The translations under genes were made by a program, and so were the position numbers. A stretch of DNA of 64,000 nucleotides. Source: Rhodocyclaceae bacterium (GTDB lineage Bacteria; Pseudomonadota; Gammaproteobacteria; Burkholderiales; Rhodocyclaceae). Where the stretch lies: the NCBI GenBank assembly GCA_006218025.1, contig VBWA01000023.1, positions 1 through 64,000 of the forward strand. Direction: 5' to 3'. This document shows positions 28,205 to 43,142 of this stretch, in pieces. The notes beneath the pieces were generated by a model. It worked only from the letters and a program-made list of their open reading frames with translations, was not told where the DNA came from and did no database searches. Each line of letters begins with the position of its first letter. Within the stretch, counting starts at the first letter, position 1.

Positions 28205-29938
28205 ATGAAGGCGATCAAGTTCTCCAGAAGTCCGCTGCTCTCCGAGCGCCTGCCGCCGTGGCGGCAGCGCCTGGTGCTGGTGGTGCTGCTGGGCGCCTTC
28301 GTCGCGCTGATCGGGCGCTCGCTCTATCTGCAGGGCTTCAACAACGAGTTCCTCGGCGACAAGGGACGTGCCCGTTTCGAACGGGTGATCGACATTTCAG
28401 CCACACGCGGCCGCATCACCGACCGCCATGGCGACGTACTGGCGGTGTCTACCCCGGTACGCTCAATCTGGGCGATTCCGGAAGATGCCCAGCTGGCGCC
28501 CGCGCAGTCGCGCAGCCTGGCCGCCCTGCTCGACATGGACGTGCGCGAGATCACGCGCAAGCTGGCCTCCGAGCGCGAGTTCATCTACGTCAAGCGCCAG
28601 TTGCCGCCCGAACTCGCCGATCGCGTGACGGCGCTGAAGCTGCCCGGCATCCACCAGAAGGACGAATACCGGCGCTACTACCCGTCGGGCGAAGTGGCCG
28701 CGCACATGCTGGGCTTTACCGGCATCGAAGACGCCGGTCAGGAAGGCATCGAGCTGGCTTTCAACAACGAGTTGTCCGGCAAACCCGGTTCGCGCCGGGT
28801 CATCAAGGACAGGCGCGGCAACGTCGTCGAAGATGTCGAAAGCATTCATCCGCCGCTGGAGGGCCGCGACATCGTGCTCGCCCTCGACTCGAAGCTGCAG
28901 TACCTCGCCTACAGCCATCTCAAGCAGGCGCTCGAGGAAAATCGGGCCAAGGCGGGCGGCGTGGTCGTGCTCGACGCGAGGAGTGGCGAAATCCTGGCGC
29001 TGGCCAATCTGCCGACCTACAACCCGAACAATCGCGTCAAGCTGAGCGGCGCCCAATTGCGCAATCGCGCACTGACCGACAGCTTCGAGCCGGGCTCGAC
29101 CCTGAAACCCTTCACCGCGGCACTGGCGCTGGAAAAGGGCAAGGTGCGCTTCGACACGGCGATCCAGACCGCGCCGGGGAAAATGACCATCGGCACGGCG
29201 ACGATTCATGACGCGCACATGCATGGCGTATTGACCGTGGCACAGGTGATCCAGAAGTCCTCCAACGTCGGCGCCGCGAAGCTGGCCCTGTCGATGAAGC
29301 CCGAAGAAATGTGGACCATGTTCGACAGCCTCGGCTTCGGCGCGCCGCTGAAGCTCGGCTTTCCGGGCGAGGTCGGCGGCCGCTTGCGGCCGGCAAAAAC
29401 CTGGAAGCCGATCGAGCAGGCCACCATGTCCTATGGCCATGGCATTTCGGTGACGCTGATCCAGCTGGCGCGCGCCTACCAGGTCTTTGCCCGTGACGGC
29501 GATCTGGTGCCGATCTCGCTGTCGCGCCTGGATACGCCGCCACAGAGCGGCAAGCAGGTGTTTTCGGCGCAGACGGCGCGCGAGGTCCGCGCCATGCTGG
29601 AAATGGCCGTGCTGCCGGGCGGCACCGCACCCAAGGCGCAGATCCCCGGCTATCGCGTGGCCGGCAAGACCGGCACGGCGCACAAGATCGAAGGCGGTTC
29701 CTACGCCAACAAATACGTCGCGTCCTTCGTCGGCTTCGCCCCGGTTTCCGATCCGCGGCTGATCATTGCTGTGATGATCGACGAACCGTCCAACGGCAAG
29801 TATTACGGCGGCGACGTGGCGGCCCCGGTATTTGCCCAGGTCATGGCCGGCAGCCTGCGCACTCTGGGCGTGGCGCCCGATGCACCCCTGAAGCCATTGC
29901 TGATGACCAGTGCTGCGCCGGTCAAGGAAGAGATGTGA
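28205..29938 (+). CDS. ftsI: Septal peptidoglycan transpeptidase FtsI (PBP3)
   Basis: A 577-residue class B penicillin-binding protein. One N-terminal TM (about 20-38), a dimerisation domain ([15 protein letters not shown] region onward) and a transpeptidase domain with Sxx[12 protein letters not shown], Sx[11 protein letters not shown] and KTGTAHK. It crosslinks septal peptidoglycan with FtsW. It begins 7 nt after ftsL and its stop overlaps murE. Confidence 0.97.
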   Translation: MKAIKFSRSPLLSERLPPWRQRLVLVVLLGAFVALIGRSLYLQGFNNEFLGDKGRARFERVIDISATRGRITDRHGDVLAVSTPVRSIWAIPEDAQLAPAQSRSLAALLDMDVREITRKLASEREFIYVKRQLPPELADRVTALKLPGIHQKDEYRRYYPSGEVAAHMLGFTGIEDAGQEGIELAFNNELSGKPGSRRVIKDRRGNVVEDVESIHPPLEGRDIVLALDSKLQYLAYSHLKQALEENRAKAGGVVVLDARSGEILALANLPTYNPNNRVKLSGAQLRNRALTDSFEPGSTLKPFTAALALEKGKVRFDTAIQTAPGKMTIGTATIHDAHMHGVLTVAQVIQKSSNVGAAKLALSMKPEEMWTMFDSLGFGAPLKLGFPGEVGGRLRPAKTWKPIEQATMSYGHGISVTLIQLARAYQVFARDGDLVPISLSRLDTPPQSGKQVFSAQTAREVRAMLEMAVLPGGTAPKAQIPGYRVAGKTGTAHKIEGGSYANKYVASFVGFAPVSDPRLIIAVMIDEPSNGKYYGGDVAAPVFAQVMAGSLRTLGVAPDAPLKPLLMTSAAPVKEEM

Positions 29939-31548
29939 ATACGGCCATGTCGATACTTGAACAACTCGAGCGCAAGGGGATCAAGCCGGCGCACCTGACC
30001 GCCGACTCGCGGCGCGTGAGCGCCGGCGATGTCTTCGTCGCCTATCCCGGAGCGCAGGCCGATGGCCGCGACTTCATTGCGCAGGCGGTGGCCAACGGCG
30101 CCGCGGCCGTGATTGCAGAGGCCGGACGCAACGCAACTGCGAGAGTCGGCGCTGGCTCGCTCTGCGTACCTGGGATTCCGCTTCGCGGGCAGGCAACGCC
30201 GATTGTCGAAGTGACAGGGCTCGCGGCGCTCTCCGGCGAAATCGCGCACCTGGTGTACGGTCGTCCCTCCGAGCATCTCTGGCTCGCCGGTGTGACCGGC
30301 ACCAATGGCAAGACCTCGGTATCGCAATGGATCGCGCAGGCGATGAACGCCCTGCCGTATCTGCCGCCGGGCCGCCCCAAGGCAGATACAGCCAATAATA
30401 TGGAGTCGCGCAGCGACGAACAGTTGTCACCCCTTTCCACGGGAAAGGGGCCGGGGGAAAGGCGCCACAAGTGCGCCGTGATCGGCACGCTGGGCAACGG
30501 CTTCCTCGACTCGCTCGACGAAAGCCCCAACACCACGCCCGATGCCATCACCCTGCATGCGGCGCTCGCCGGCTTCGTTGCTCGCGGCGCGGAAGCCTGC
30601 GCGATGGAGGTTTCGTCGATCGGCCTCGACCAGGGGCGTGTCAATGGCGCGGCCTTCGACGTCGCCGTGTTTACCAATCTGACCCGCGACCACCTCGAAT
30701 ATCACGGCACGATGGAGGAGTATGCGGCGGCCAAGGAACTGCTGTTCCTGACGCCCGGCCTTGCCGCCGCCGTGCTCAACCTCGACGACCCTGTCGGGGT
30801 CGCGCTTGCCGCCAAGCTCAGGGGGCACGTGCGAACCATCGGCTATACGCTGGCCGGGGCCGACGGCATTGGCGCAGATGAAATCCTCCGCGCGGAAAAC
30901 CTGAACATGGGGGCCGCCGGCGTCGAGTTCGATGTGCGCGGCGTGCATTTCACGGCGCCCGTGGTGGGGCGCTTCAACGTTTCCAATCTGCTGGCGGTGA
31001 TCGGTGCGCTGCTGACGCGCAACGAGCGCCCCGAGGACATTGCTGCCGCCCTGCGCCGCATTCAGCCGCCGCCAGGACGCATGCAGGCGGTCGGCGGCGT
31101 GAATGAACCGCTGATCGTGGTGGACTACGCCCATACGCCGGACGCGATGGAAAAAGCGCTCGGCGTTCTGCGCGAAACGGCGGTGGCGCGCGGCGGACGG
31201 CTGATCTGCGTCTTCGGTTGCGGCGGCGAGCGCGACCCCGGCAAGCGGCCGCAGATGGGTGCGATTGCCGAGCGTCTGGCCGATCGCGTGGTCGTCACCA
31301 GCGACAACCCGCGCAAGGAAGATCCGCAAGCCATCATCGACGACATCCTCGCCGGGCTGCAGCGCGCGCCGAACGTCGAGATCGATCGCGGCCGCGCCAT
31401 TGCAGCTGCGGTGGCCGATGCGGATAGGCGCGACGTGATCCTGCTCGCCGGCAAGGGCCATGAGCCCTATCAGGAAATCGCCGGGGTGCGGCATGCATTC
31501 TCCGACCTCGATGCCGCAAAGTCGGCGCTGGCGGGACGGCGCTCATGA
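29935..31548 (+). CDS. murE: UDP-MurNAc-tripeptide synthetase MurE with an inserted palindromic element
   Basis: Adds meso-diaminopimelate to UDP-MurNAc-L-Ala-D-Glu in the cytoplasm. The 537 residues (family about 490-510) carry P-loop [28 protein letters not shown] and the DAP-specifying DNPRKEDP (in [13 protein letters not shown]). Between the P-loop helix (WIAQAMNAL) and the next strand ([10 protein letters not shown]) is a foreign-looking, Pro/Gly/Ser-rich stretch of about 35 residues encoded by a 94-bp two-hairpin element, in frame. It begins with GTG overlapping the ftsI stop, or ATG 29947. As an essential single-copy gene the product must tolerate the insert. Confidence 0.95.
   Translation: MNTAMSILEQLERKGIKPAHLTADSRRVSAGDVFVAYPGAQADGRDFIAQAVANGAAAVIAEAGRNATARVGAGSLCVPGIPLRGQATPIVEVTGLAALSGEIAHLVYGRPSEHLWLAGVTGTNGKTSVSQWIAQAMNALPYLPPGRPKADTANNMESRSDEQLSPLSTGKGPGERRHKCAVIGTLGNGFLDSLDESPNTTPDAITLHAALAGFVARGAEACAMEVSSIGLDQGRVNGAAFDVAVFTNLTRDHLEYHGTMEEYAAAKELLFLTPGLAAAVLNLDDPVGVALAAKLRGHVRTIGYTLAGADGIGADEILRAENLNMGAAGVEFDVRGVHFTAPVVGRFNVSNLLAVIGALLTRNERPEDIAAALRRIQPPPGRMQAVGGVNEPLIVVDYAHTPDAMEKALGVLRETAVARGGRLICVFGCGGERDPGKRPQMGAIAERLADRVVVTSDNPRKEDPQAIIDDILAGLQRAPNVEIDRGRAIAAAVADADRRDVILLAGKGHEPYQEIAGVRHAFSDLDAAKSALAGRRS
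30369..30462 (+). repeat. Two-hairpin palindromic element inside murE
   Basis: A 94-bp unit begins GGGCCGCCCCAAGG, then hairpin 1 GTCGC-GCA-GCGAC (30405-30417), GAACAG, TCACC, hairpin 2 CCCCTTTCC-ACG-GGAAAGGGG (30430-30450) and the end CGGGGGAAAGG. The murF copy has the same length and order of boxes. Reading in the murE frame is open and yields a low-complexity insert. Confidence 0.85.
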
Positions 31549-33023
31549 TGATGACCCTGCACGAGGCTGCCGCCGCCATCGCTGCCCGCGCGCAAGGCGC
31601 CGACGACGCCTTCAGCGGAGTCTCCACCGATTCGCGCAGCATCGCCGCCGGCGAACTTTTCGTCGCGTTGATCGGCGACAAGTTCGACGGCCACGCCTAC
31701 GTCGCCGACGTGCTCGCGCGTGGCGCCAATAGTGCCGCGGGCGCGGTGGTGAGCGAGGAGTTCGCCGCCGCCCATCCCGATCTGCCGCTGATCTGCGTCG
31801 CCGACACGCGCCTGGCGCTCGGTGCGCTGGCGGCGCAGTGGCGCGGACGATTCACGATTCCGCTGCTGGGCATCACCGGCAGCAACGGCAAGACCACGGT
31901 CAAGGAAATGTGCGCGGCGATTCTGCGTGCGCAGTTCGGCAGCGCGGACTCCGTGCTGGCCACTGTCGGCAACCTCAACAACGACATCGGCCTGCCGCTG
32001 ACCCTGCTCAGGTTGCGCGCCTCGCACCGCGCCGCGGTGATCGAGATGGGCATGAACCATACCGGAGAGATCGACTATCTGACGCGCCTCGCGCAACCTT
32101 CCGTGGCGCTGGTGAACAACGCCCACCGCGCGCACCTCGAGGGTCTCGGCTCGGTGCAGGATGTCGCGCTGGCCAAGGGCGAAATATTCACCGGGCTGGG
32201 GGCGGATGGCGTCGCCGTATTCAATGCCGACGACGCACATGCCGATATCTGGCGCGAACTTTCGCGCGATCGTCGTCAGCTGACGTTTGGCCTCGACCAG
32301 CCCGCCGACGTACAAGGACAGTTCACCAGTCACGGCCTCGGCGGGGAATTGCAACTTGCCACCCCGTGGGGAGCGCTCACGGTGACGCTGGCCGTGCCGG
32401 GCAGCCACAACGCCAGCAATGCCTGTGCGGCAGCGACGGCGACACTGGCAGCAGGCGCGTCGCTCGGCGCGGTCGAACAGGGACTGACAGGCTTTGCCGG
32501 CATCAAGGGCCGGCTGCAACGGCGAGCCGGTCGCGAAGGCGCGTGCGTGGTGGATGACAGTTACAACGCCAATCCCGATTCGATGCGGGCCGCGATCGAC
32601 GTGCTGGCGTCGGTGCCGGGCAGGCGCATCCTGGTCATGGGCGACATGGGCGAGGCGGGGGCTGCCGCAGGGCAGTTCCACGACGAGATCGGCGGCTATG
32701 CCAAGAGCCACGGCATCGACCGCCTGCTGTGCCTCGGCGAATTGTCGGCGGCGGCGGCACACAATTTCGGCGCGGGCGGCCAGCACTTTCCGCGCGTCGA
32801 AGACTTGATAAAAACCCTGCTGGCCGAGCTCGAGGCGCAGACCACGGTGCTGGTCAAGGGATCGCGCTTCATGCGCATGGAGCGCGTCGTCGACGCGATC
32901 GTGGACAGCGCCGACGCAGGGCCGTCCCAAGGCGGCGCAAGCCATCAACCGGAGCGGGCGCAGCCCGCGAACAGCCGTCACCCCCTTCCCGGGGAAGGGG
33001 GCGGGGGAAAGGTAAATGAATAA
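31545..33023 (+). CDS. murF: UDP-MurNAc-tripeptide:D-Ala-D-Ala ligase MurF
   Basis: Last cytoplasmic ligase of the UDP-MurNAc-pentapeptide. The 492-residue protein has P-loop [45 protein letters not shown] and a C-terminal domain ending normally near [11 protein letters not shown]. The last 35 or so residues ([17 protein letters not shown] and on) come from a 94-bp palindromic element covering the 3' end of the gene. It starts in an ATGA overlap with murE and ends on the first base of mraY. Confidence 0.95.
   Translation: MMMTLHEAAAAIAARAQGADDAFSGVSTDSRSIAAGELFVALIGDKFDGHAYVADVLARGANSAAGAVVSEEFAAAHPDLPLICVADTRLALGALAAQWRGRFTIPLLGITGSNGKTTVKEMCAAILRAQFGSADSVLATVGNLNNDIGLPLTLLRLRASHRAAVIEMGMNHTGEIDYLTRLAQPSVALVNNAHRAHLEGLGSVQDVALAKGEIFTGLGADGVAVFNADDAHADIWRELSRDRRQLTFGLDQPADVQGQFTSHGLGGELQLATPWGALTVTLAVPGSHNASNACAAATATLAAGASLGAVEQGLTGFAGIKGRLQRRAGREGACVVDDSYNANPDSMRAAIDVLASVPGRRILVMGDMGEAGAAAGQFHDEIGGYAKSHGIDRLLCLGELSAAAAHNFGAGGQHFPRVEDLIKTLLAELEAQTTVLVKGSRFMRMERVVDAIVDSADAGPSQGGASHQPERAQPANSRHPLPGEGGGGKVNE
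32919..33012 (+). repeat. Two-hairpin palindromic element at the 3' end of murF
   Basis: A 94-bp unit in the same orientation as the murE copy: GGGCCGTCCCAAGG start, hairpin 1 GCGGGC-GCA-GCCCGC (32954-32968), GAACAG, TCACC, hairpin 2 of CCCCCTTCC / GGAAGGGGG (32981-33001), and end CGGGGGAAAGG. It forms the C-terminal codons of murF in a different reading frame from the murE copy. The AAAGG end lies 11 nt before mraY and could serve as its ribosome-binding site. Confidence 0.87.
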
Positions 33024-34192
33024 TGCTGCTTGAACTCGCTCAATGGCTGGCCAAGGATCTCCGCGCCTTCAACGTCTTCGGCTACATCACGCTGCGCGCG
33101 GTGCTGGCGACCATGACCGCACTGGCGATTTCCTTCGTCTTCGGTCCGGCGGTGATTCGCTGGCTGGCGGCGAAGAAGATCGGCCAGTCGGTGCGCAGCG
33201 ACGGGCCGCAAACGCATCTGATCAAGGCCGGCACGCCGACCATGGGCGGCGCGCTGATCCTGATCTCGCTCGGCGTGTCCACGCTGCTGTGGGCGGATCT
33301 GTCCAATCGCTTCATCTGGATCGTGCTGATAGTCACCTTCGGCTTCGGCGCGATCGGCTGGGTCGATGACTGGCGCAAAGTGGTCTATCGCAATCCTGCC
33401 GGGCTTTCGGCCCGCTCCAAGTTCTTCTGGCAGTCCGTGGTGGGCCTGGTCGCCGCAATCTACCTCGCATTCTCGATCTCGGCGCCCAACAACGAAAAAG
33501 TCGTCCAGCTGTTCTTCCAGTGGGTGTCCTCCGGCTTCACGCTGGAACTGCCGCAGCAGACCGCCCTGATCGTGCCCTTCTTCAAGAGCGTGACCTATCC
33601 GCTCGGCATGTTCGGCTTCATCCTGCTGACTTACCTGGTGATCGTCGGTAGCAGCAATGCAGTGAATCTGACCGACGGCCTCGACGGCCTCGCGATCATG
33701 CCGACGGTGCTGGTCGGCGCCGCGCTGGGCATCTTCACCTACGTCGCGGGCAACTCGGTGTTCTCCAAATACCTGCTGCTGCCCTACATTCCGGGCGCCG
33801 GCGAGCTGACGGTATTCTGCGGCGCGCTGGCCGGTGCCGGGCTCGGCTTCCTGTGGTTCAACGCCTATCCCGCCGAGGTGTTCATGGGCGATGTCGGCGC
33901 CCTGGCCCTCGGCGCGGCGCTCGGCGCGGTGGCCGTGGTCGCCCGCCAGGAAATCGTGCTGTTCATCATGGGCGGCGTCTTCGTCGCCGAGACCCTGTCG
34001 GTGATGCTCCAGGTCGGCTACTTCAAGTACACCAAGAAGCGCTACGGCGAAGGCCGGCGGATCCTGCTCATGGCGCCGCTGCATCACCACTTCGAGCAGA
34101 CCGGGTGGAAAGAGACGCAGGTGGTGGTGCGCTTCTGGATCATCACGATTCTGCTCGTGCTGTTCGGCCTGTCGACGCTGAAGATACGATGA
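33023..34192 (+). CDS. mraY: Phospho-MurNAc-pentapeptide-transferase MraY
   Basis: A 389-residue polytopic enzyme that makes lipid I from UDP-MurNAc-pentapeptide and undecaprenyl phosphate. Ten or so TMs with the family motifs [42 protein letters not shown] and [14 protein letters not shown]. Starts at ATG 33023 directly after murF; AAAGG from the palindromic element is the nearest ribosome-binding sequence. Confidence 0.97.
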   Translation: MLLELAQWLAKDLRAFNVFGYITLRAVLATMTALAISFVFGPAVIRWLAAKKIGQSVRSDGPQTHLIKAGTPTMGGALILISLGVSTLLWADLSNRFIWIVLIVTFGFGAIGWVDDWRKVVYRNPAGLSARSKFFWQSVVGLVAAIYLAFSISAPNNEKVVQLFFQWVSSGFTLELPQQTALIVPFFKSVTYPLGMFGFILLTYLVIVGSSNAVNLTDGLDGLAIMPTVLVGAALGIFTYVAGNSVFSKYLLLPYIPGAGELTVFCGALAGAGLGFLWFNAYPAEVFMGDVGALALGAALGAVAVVARQEIVLFIMGGVFVAETLSVMLQVGYFKYTKKRYGEGRRILLMAPLHHHFEQTGWKETQVVVRFWIITILLVLFGLSTLKIR

Positions 34193-35598
34193 ATCTCGCC
34201 GGCAAACACGTCCTCGTTCTCGGCCTCGGCGAATCGGGGTTGGCCTCTGCGTGCTGGTGCGCGCGGCAGGGCGCACGGGTGCGGGTGGCCGATACGCGTA
34301 CGGCGCCGCCGTATCTGGACGAGTTGAATCGCCGTGTCACCAGCGCCGACTCGCAGCTTGAATTCGTTGCAGGCGAGTTCGACAAGGCGCTGCTCGACGG
34401 CATCGACCTGCTGGTGTTGTCGCCGGGACTCTCGGGCGGGCTGATGGTGGTGATCCACGCGCGCGCCGCCGGGATTCCGGTGGTCGGAGAGATCGAATTG
34501 TTCGCCCAGGGCCTGCGCAGTCTGAATTCGAGCGCTCCGGTGCTGGCGATTACCGGCACCAACGGCAAGACCACCACCACCGCGCTGACCGGGCATCTGC
34601 TGCGCGGCACGGGGAAGACGGTCGGTGTCGCCGGCAACATTTCTCCTGCGGCCCTGACGGCATTGATGGATGCGCTGGATGCCAATGCCCTGCCGCAGAT
34701 CTGGGTGCTCGAGCTGTCGAGTTTCCAGCTGGAAACCACCGAGACGCTGAATGCCGCCGCGGCAACGGTGCTCAACATTTCCGACGACCATCTCGATCGC
34801 TACATCGACCTCGACGAATACGCATCGGCCAAGGCCAAGGTCTTTCAGAGCGCCGAGGGCGCGCCCGGCGTCCAGGTGCTGAATCGCGACGATCCGCGCG
34901 TGTGCCGCATGACGCTGCCCGACCGCCAGATCATCAGCTTCGGCCTCGACGCACCCGCCGGCGAGGATGACTTCGGCCTGCGCCAGCATCGGGGCGAAGT
35001 CTGGCTGGCGCAGGGTCAGCGCCTGTTGCTGCCGGTCTCCGAATTGCCGCTGGCCGGGCTGCACAATGCGGCCAACGCGATGGCGGCGCTGGCGCTGTGC
35101 AGCGCGCTCGGCTTCGATGCAGAAACCTTGCTGCCGGCTTTGCGCAGTTTCCGCGGCTTGCCGCACCGGGTCGAGCAAGTGGCCGAGATCGGCGGTGTGA
35201 CCTGGTATGACGATTCCAAGGGCACCAACGTCGGCGCCACGGTCGCCGCACTGAATGGCATTGGCGGACTGGGGCGCAAGATCGTGGTGATTTTGGGGGG
35301 TGACGGGAAAGGACAAGACTTTTCTCCGCTTGAGAAAGCCGTGGCGACGCACGCGCGCGCCGCAGTGCTGATCGGCCGCGACGGGCCGCTGATCGAGAAG
35401 GTCATCGTCGGCACCGGGGTGGCGATCGAAAACGCAGCCGACATGGGTGATGCCGTGCGGCGGGCCCGGCGCAGGGCGCAGCCGGGCGATGCCGTACTGC
35501 TGTCGCCGGCCTGCGCCAGCTTCGACATGTTCCGCAATTACGAGCATCGGGCGCAGGTATTCGTCGCCGCAGTGCACGCACTGGAGAGCGAAGCGTGA
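34189..35598 (+). CDS. murD: UDP-MurNAc-L-alanine:D-glutamate ligase MurD
   Basis: A 469-residue cytoplasmic ligase starting [20 protein letters not shown] (Rossmann-like UDP-binding domain), with P-loop [29 protein letters not shown] and a C-terminal domain containing [17 protein letters not shown]. The ATG overlaps the mraY stop (ATGA); longer upstream frames are shadows of mraY. Confidence 0.97.
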   Translation: MNLAGKHVLVLGLGESGLASACWCARQGARVRVADTRTAPPYLDELNRRVTSADSQLEFVAGEFDKALLDGIDLLVLSPGLSGGLMVVIHARAAGIPVVGEIELFAQGLRSLNSSAPVLAITGTNGKTTTTALTGHLLRGTGKTVGVAGNISPAALTALMDALDANALPQIWVLELSSFQLETTETLNAAAATVLNISDDHLDRYIDLDEYASAKAKVFQSAEGAPGVQVLNRDDPRVCRMTLPDRQIISFGLDAPAGEDDFGLRQHRGEVWLAQGQRLLLPVSELPLAGLHNAANAMAALALCSALGFDAETLLPALRSFRGLPHRVEQVAEIGGVTWYDDSKGTNVGATVAALNGIGGLGRKIVVILGGDGKGQDFSPLEKAVATHARAAVLIGRDGPLIEKVIVGTGVAIENAADMGDAVRRARRRAQPGDAVLLSPACASFDMFRNYEHRAQVFVAAVHALESEA

Positions 35599-36758
35599 GC
35601 CGCGCCTATGCCGCGCCGGCGCAGCGCGCGCCCGCCGAGCTCGACGCCTTCCTGCTGTGGCCGGCTGTCGGGCTGCTGCTGCTGGGATTGGTGATGGTGT
35701 ATTCGTCCTCGATCGCGATGGCCGAGGGCAGCCGCTTCACCGGCAACCAGTCGGCCTATTTCCTGTTCCGCCACGCGGTGTTTCTCTGCGTCGGATTGGT
35801 CGCCGGCATCATGGCCTTCCAGATTCCGTTGCGCCTGTGGCAGCAGGCGGCACCCTGGCTGTTCCTGACCGGAGTCGTGCTGCTGCTGCTGGTGCTGATT
35901 CCCCATGTCGGCCGTTCGGTCAACGGCGCCCAGCGCTGGATCGGCCTCGGCCCGATCAACCTGCAGCCTTCCGAATTGATGAAGCTTTTCGTCGTGCTCT
36001 ATGCCGCCGACTACACCACGCGCAAGCTCGACGACATGGGCAGTTTCCTGCGCGGTTTCGGGCCGATGGCACTGGTCATGGTGCTGGTCGGATTCCTGCT
36101 GCTGAAGGAGCCGGACTTCGGCGCGCTGGTGGTGATCCTCTGCATCGCGACCGGCATCCTGTTTCTCGGCGGCATCAATGCGCGGGTGTTCGGCGTGCTG
36201 GTGGTGGTGCTGGCGGTCAGCTTCGTCATCATGATCTGGGTCTCGCCCTATCGGCGCGAGCGCATCTTCGGTTTCATGGACCCCTGGCAGGACGCCTTCG
36301 GCAAGGGCTACCAGCTCTCGCACGCCCTGATCGCCTTCGGCCGCGGCGAGTGGTTCGGCGTCGGGCTCGGCGCCAGCGTCGAGAAGCTGTTCTATCTGCC
36401 CGAGGCGCATACCGATTTCCTGCTGGCGGTGATCGCCGAGGAACTCGGCTTCGTCGGTGTCTGCGTCGTGGTCGGGCTGTTCGCCCTGCTGGTGCAGCGC
36501 TCCTTCGCCATCGGCCGCCAGGCGCTGGTGCTCGGCCGCGTGCATTCCGGTCTGGTCGCGCAAGGCATCGGCATCTGGCTCGGCGTCCAGGGCTTCATCA
36601 ACATGGGCGTGAACATGGGCCTGTTGCCGACCAAGGGTCTGACCCTGCCGCTGATGAGCTTCGGCGGTTCGGGCATCGTCGCCAACTGCCTGGCGCTCGG
36701 CATCCTGTTGCGGGTGGACTGGGAGAATCGACAACTGATGCGGGGCCAGCAGGTATGA
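35595..36758 (+). CDS. ftsW: Septal peptidoglycan glycosyltransferase FtsW
   Basis: A 387-residue SEDS-family protein with about ten TMs, polymerising lipid II at the septum together with FtsI. Motifs include [30 protein letters not shown], and [21 protein letters not shown] followed by FAVIAEE-like [17 protein letters not shown] start overlaps the murD stop (GTGA). Confidence 0.97.
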   Translation: MSRAYAAPAQRAPAELDAFLLWPAVGLLLLGLVMVYSSSIAMAEGSRFTGNQSAYFLFRHAVFLCVGLVAGIMAFQIPLRLWQQAAPWLFLTGVVLLLLVLIPHVGRSVNGAQRWIGLGPINLQPSELMKLFVVLYAADYTTRKLDDMGSFLRGFGPMALVMVLVGFLLLKEPDFGALVVILCIATGILFLGGINARVFGVLVVVLAVSFVIMIWVSPYRRERIFGFMDPWQDAFGKGYQLSHALIAFGRGEWFGVGLGASVEKLFYLPEAHTDFLLAVIAEELGFVGVCVVVGLFALLVQRSFAIGRQALVLGRVHSGLVAQGIGIWLGVQGFINMGVNMGLLPTKGLTLPLMSFGGSGIVANCLALGILLRVDWENRQLMRGQQV

Positions 36759-37813
36759 GCAAGACGCTCCTCGTCATGGCCGGCGGCACGGGCGGGCACA
36801 TCATGCCGGGCCTCGCCGTGGCCGAGCATCTGCGCGAGCAGGGCTGGAAAATCGCCTGGATGGGCAATCCGGATGGCATGGAAGCAAAGCTGACCACTGG
36901 GCGCGGCTACGAGATGGCCTGGGTGCATTTCACGGCCCTGCGCGGCAAGGGCCTGCTGCGCAAATTGCTGCTGCCTTTCAACCTGCTGCGCGGCTTCAGC
37001 CAGGCGTGGTCGCAGCTCAAGCGCATCCAACCCGACGTCGTGCTCGGCATGGGCGGCTACGTCAGCTTTCCCGGCGGCATGATGGCCGTGCTGCGGGGCA
37101 TTCCGCTGCTGCTGCACGAGCAGAATTCGGTGGCCGGCCTGGCCAACCGCGTGTTGGCCGGTGTCGCCGACCGCATCCTGACCGGTTTTCCCGAGGTGCT
37201 GAAGAAGGGTATCTGGGTGGGTAATCCGGTACGTCCGGAAATCGCCGTGCTGCCAGCGCCGACTATTCGCTACGCGCAGCATAGCGGCCCGCTGCGTGTG
37301 CTGGTGGTGGGCGGCAGCCTCGGCGCGCAGGCCTTGAACGAAGTTGTGCCGAAGGCGCTGGCGCTGATTGCGGAAGACCGGCGACCGGTGGTGCTGCATC
37401 AGGCGGGCGAGAAGCATCTGCCGCTGCTGAAAAGCCTCTACCTCTCGGCGGGTGTCAGCGCCGACTGCGTGGCCTTCATCAACGACATGGCCGGAGCCTA
37501 CGACTGGGCCGATCTGGTGATCTGCCGCGCCGGCGCACTGACCGTGGCGGAACTGGCGGCGGCCGGCGTGGCCAGCCTGCTGGTGCCTTTCCCGCATGCG
37601 GTGGATGACCACCAGACCTCGAACGCACGCTTTCTCAGTACGGCCGGCGCCGCGATCCTGCTGCCGCAGGATGAGCTGACGCCGGCGCGACTGGCCGAGA
37701 TCGCGAATCTGCCGCGGAGCCAACTCGCCCAAATGGCCGAAAAGGCCCGTGAGCTGGCGCGGCCCGAGGCCACGGCGGCCGTGGCGCAGGCTTGCGCGGA
37801 GCTGGCCAAATGA
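36755..37813 (+). CDS. murG: Lipid II synthase MurG
   Basis: A 352-residue GT28 glycosyltransferase on the inner face of the membrane, adding GlcNAc to lipid I. N-terminal loop [54 protein letters not shown] and the UDP-GlcNAc site [15 protein letters not shown] with [16 protein letters not shown] overlaps the ftsW stop (ATGA). Confidence 0.97.
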   Translation: MSKTLLVMAGGTGGHIMPGLAVAEHLREQGWKIAWMGNPDGMEAKLTTGRGYEMAWVHFTALRGKGLLRKLLLPFNLLRGFSQAWSQLKRIQPDVVLGMGGYVSFPGGMMAVLRGIPLLLHEQNSVAGLANRVLAGVADRILTGFPEVLKKGIWVGNPVRPEIAVLPAPTIRYAQHSGPLRVLVVGGSLGAQALNEVVPKALALIAEDRRPVVLHQAGEKHLPLLKSLYLSAGVSADCVAFINDMAGAYDWADLVICRAGALTVAELAAAGVASLLVPFPHAVDDHQTSNARFLSTAGAAILLPQDELTPARLAEIANLPRSQLAQMAEKARELARPEATAAVAQACAELAK

Positions 37814-37823
37814 AAGGCACGCC

Positions 37824-39250
37824 ATGAAACACAAAGTCAAACGCATCCACTTCGTCGGCATCGGCGGCTCGGGCATGTCGGGCATCGCCGAGGTGCTGGC
37901 GAATCAGGGCTACGAGGTCAGCGGGTCCGATTTGAGCGAGAGTGCGACGACGCGGCGCCTGGCGGCGCTGGGCATCCGCATTGCGATCGGCCACAGCGCG
38001 CAGAACGCCGCGACGGCCGATGCGGTCGTGGTGTCCACCGCCGTGCGCGAAGACAACCCGGAAGTGGTCATGGCGCGCGAGCGCCGCGTGCCGGTGGTGC
38101 CGCGGGCGCAGATGCTGGCGGAGCTGATGCGCATCAAGCAGGGCATCGCGATCGCAGGCACCCATGGCAAGACGACGACCACCAGCCTGGTCGCCAGCCT
38201 CCTGGCTGAGGGCGGCCTCGATCCGACCTTTGTCATCGGCGGCCGGCTGAATTCCGCGGGGGCCAATGCGAAGCTGGGCAGCGGCGAATTCCTGGTGGCC
38301 GAGGCCGACGAGTCGGATGCCTCCTTCCTGTATCTGTCGCCCGTGGTTTCGGTGGTCACCAACATCGACGCCGATCACATGGAAACCTACGGCCATGATT
38401 TCGGCCGGCTGAAGCAGGCCTTCGTCGATTTCCTGCATCGCCTGCCCTTCTATGGCGTGGCCGTGGTCTGCGGCGACGACGCCAACGTGCGCGAGATCAT
38501 GCCGCGCGTGGCGAAGCAGATCGTCACCTACGGCATCGACAGTGAGGTCAACTTCCGCGCCGAAGACGTGGTGGCCGATGGCGGCACGATGCGCTTCACC
38601 TGTGTGCGCACCAACGGCGGCGTCAGTCGCTTGCCCATCGTGCTCAATCTGCCGGGGCGGCACAATGTGCTCAACGCGCTGGCCGCCATTGCGGTGGCGA
38701 CAGAAGTCGGCGTTGGCGACACGGCGATCATCCGGGCCCTGGCCGAGTTCCGGGGCGTCGGCCGGCGCTTCCAGCGCTACGGCGAGCTTGCCTGCCCGGC
38801 GGGCGGAACATTTACCCTGGTCGATGACTACGGCCATCATCCGGTGGAAATGGCCGCGACGCTGGCGGCGGCGCGCGGCGCTTTCCCCGGCCGCCGGCTG
38901 TTCCTGGCGTTTCAGCCGCATCGCTACACGCGCACACGGGATTGTTTCGAGGATTTCGTCAAGGTGCTGTCCGGGGTCGATGCGCTGGTGCTCGGCGAAG
39001 TGTATGCCGCCGGCGAGGCACCGATCATCGCCGCCGACGCCCGCGCGCTGGTGCGTGCCTTGCGCGTTGCCTGCGCGCAAAGCGCCATTCCAGGCATGCA
39101 AGGCACCGGCAAGGTCGAGCCGATCTTCGTCGAAGACATCGCGGCCATGCCGGCAGCGATTCTCGCCGCGGTGCGCGACGGCGACGTGGTGATCACCATG
39201 GGCGCCGGTTCCATCGGCGGCGTGCCGGGGCGATTGAGCGGGGCAGCTGC

Positions 39251-39254
<4 letters not shown>
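37824..39254 (+). CDS. murC: UDP-MurNAc:L-alanine ligase MurC
   Basis: A 476-residue ligase making UDP-MurNAc-L-Ala. Starts [21 protein letters not shown]-loop [57 protein letters not shown]. The ATG at 37824 follows murG by 10 nt; murB overlaps its stop. Confidence 0.97.
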
Positions 39255-41883
<2,629 letters not shown>

Positions 41884-41884
<1 letters not shown>

Positions 41885-43116
41885 TGGCTAAAGAAGCAAA
41901 ACGCGACCTGATCGTCGGCCTCGACATCGGCACCTCGAAGATCGTCGCCATCGTCGGCGAACTGGATGCCGAAGGGCGGCTGGCCATACTCGGGCTGGGC
42001 ACCCAGGAGTCCAGCGGCCTGAAGCGCGGCATGGTGATCAATATCGAGGCCACCGTGCATTCGATTTCCAAGGCCATCGCCGAGGTCGAGATGATGGCCG
42101 GCTGCAAGGTACGCGAGGTGTACACGGGCATTGCCGGCAGCCACATCAAGAGCAAGGATTCCACCGGCATGGCCGTGGTGCGCGACAAGGAAGTCACCCA
42201 GTTCGATGTCGAGCGCGCGATCGAGGCGGCCAATGCGACTTCGATTTCGGCGGACGACCAGATATTGCACACGCTGGTGCAGGAGTTCATCGTCGATGGC
42301 CAGGACGGCGTCAAGGAACCGATAGGCATGGATGCCAGGCGGCTCGACGTCAAGGTGCATCTGGTCACCGGCGCGGTCACCGCGGTGCAGAACATCGTCA
42401 AGTGCGTGCATCGCTGCGGCCTCGAAGTGGTCGACCTGGTGCTGCAACCGCTGGCCTCCGGCTACGCGGTGCTGACCGAGGACGAAAAGGATGTCGGCGT
42501 CTGCCTGGTCGACATCGGCGGCGGCACCACCGACGTCGCCGTCTTCGTGCATGGCGCGATCCGCCACACCGCGGTCATTCCGATCGCCGGCGACCAGCTG
42601 ACCAATGACATCGCCATCGCCCTGCGTACCTCGACCCAGGATGCCGAGGAAATCAAGATTCGCTACGGTGTCGCGCTGCAGCAGCTGGCCGATCCGGAAG
42701 ACATGATCGAAGTGCCCGGCGTCGGCGATCGTCCGGCGACCCAGTTGTCACGTCAGACGCTGGCCGGCTTCATCCAGCCGCGCGTCGAGGAGATATTCCA
42801 GAAGGTGCAGGAGGAACTGCACCGCAGCGGCAAGGAGCGTCTGTTGCGCGCCGGCATCGTGCTGACTGGTGGCGCGGCGCAGATGGCCGGCATGGCCGAG
42901 CTGGGCGAGGAGATTTTTCACAATACCGTGAAGCTGTCGATGCCGCATTACGACGGCAACTTGCGCGATTACGTGCGTAATCCGCGCTATTCCACGGCGA
43001 TGGGTTTGTTGCTGGAAGGGGTGGCGCAGCGCCACCGTGGCATGAAGGCGCAGAGCCCCAAAAGTCTCGGCCAGATTCTGGCTCGGATGCGGGCGTGGTT
43101 TACCAAGAATTTTTGA
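41884..43116 (+). CDS. ftsA: Cell division protein FtsA
   Basis: A 410-residue actin-like protein anchoring FtsZ filaments to the membrane. LIVGLDIGTSKIVAIVGEL, the 1C SHS2 domain (AGCKVREVYTGIAGSHIKS), VDIGGGTTDVAVF and GIVLTGGAAQMAGMAELGEE; C-terminal amphipathic helix LGQILARMRAWFTKNF for membrane binding. Starts on the last base of ftsQ. Confidence 0.97.
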
Positions 43117-43142
43117 TTCAGTGGGTCTAAAAGGAGGCGAGT

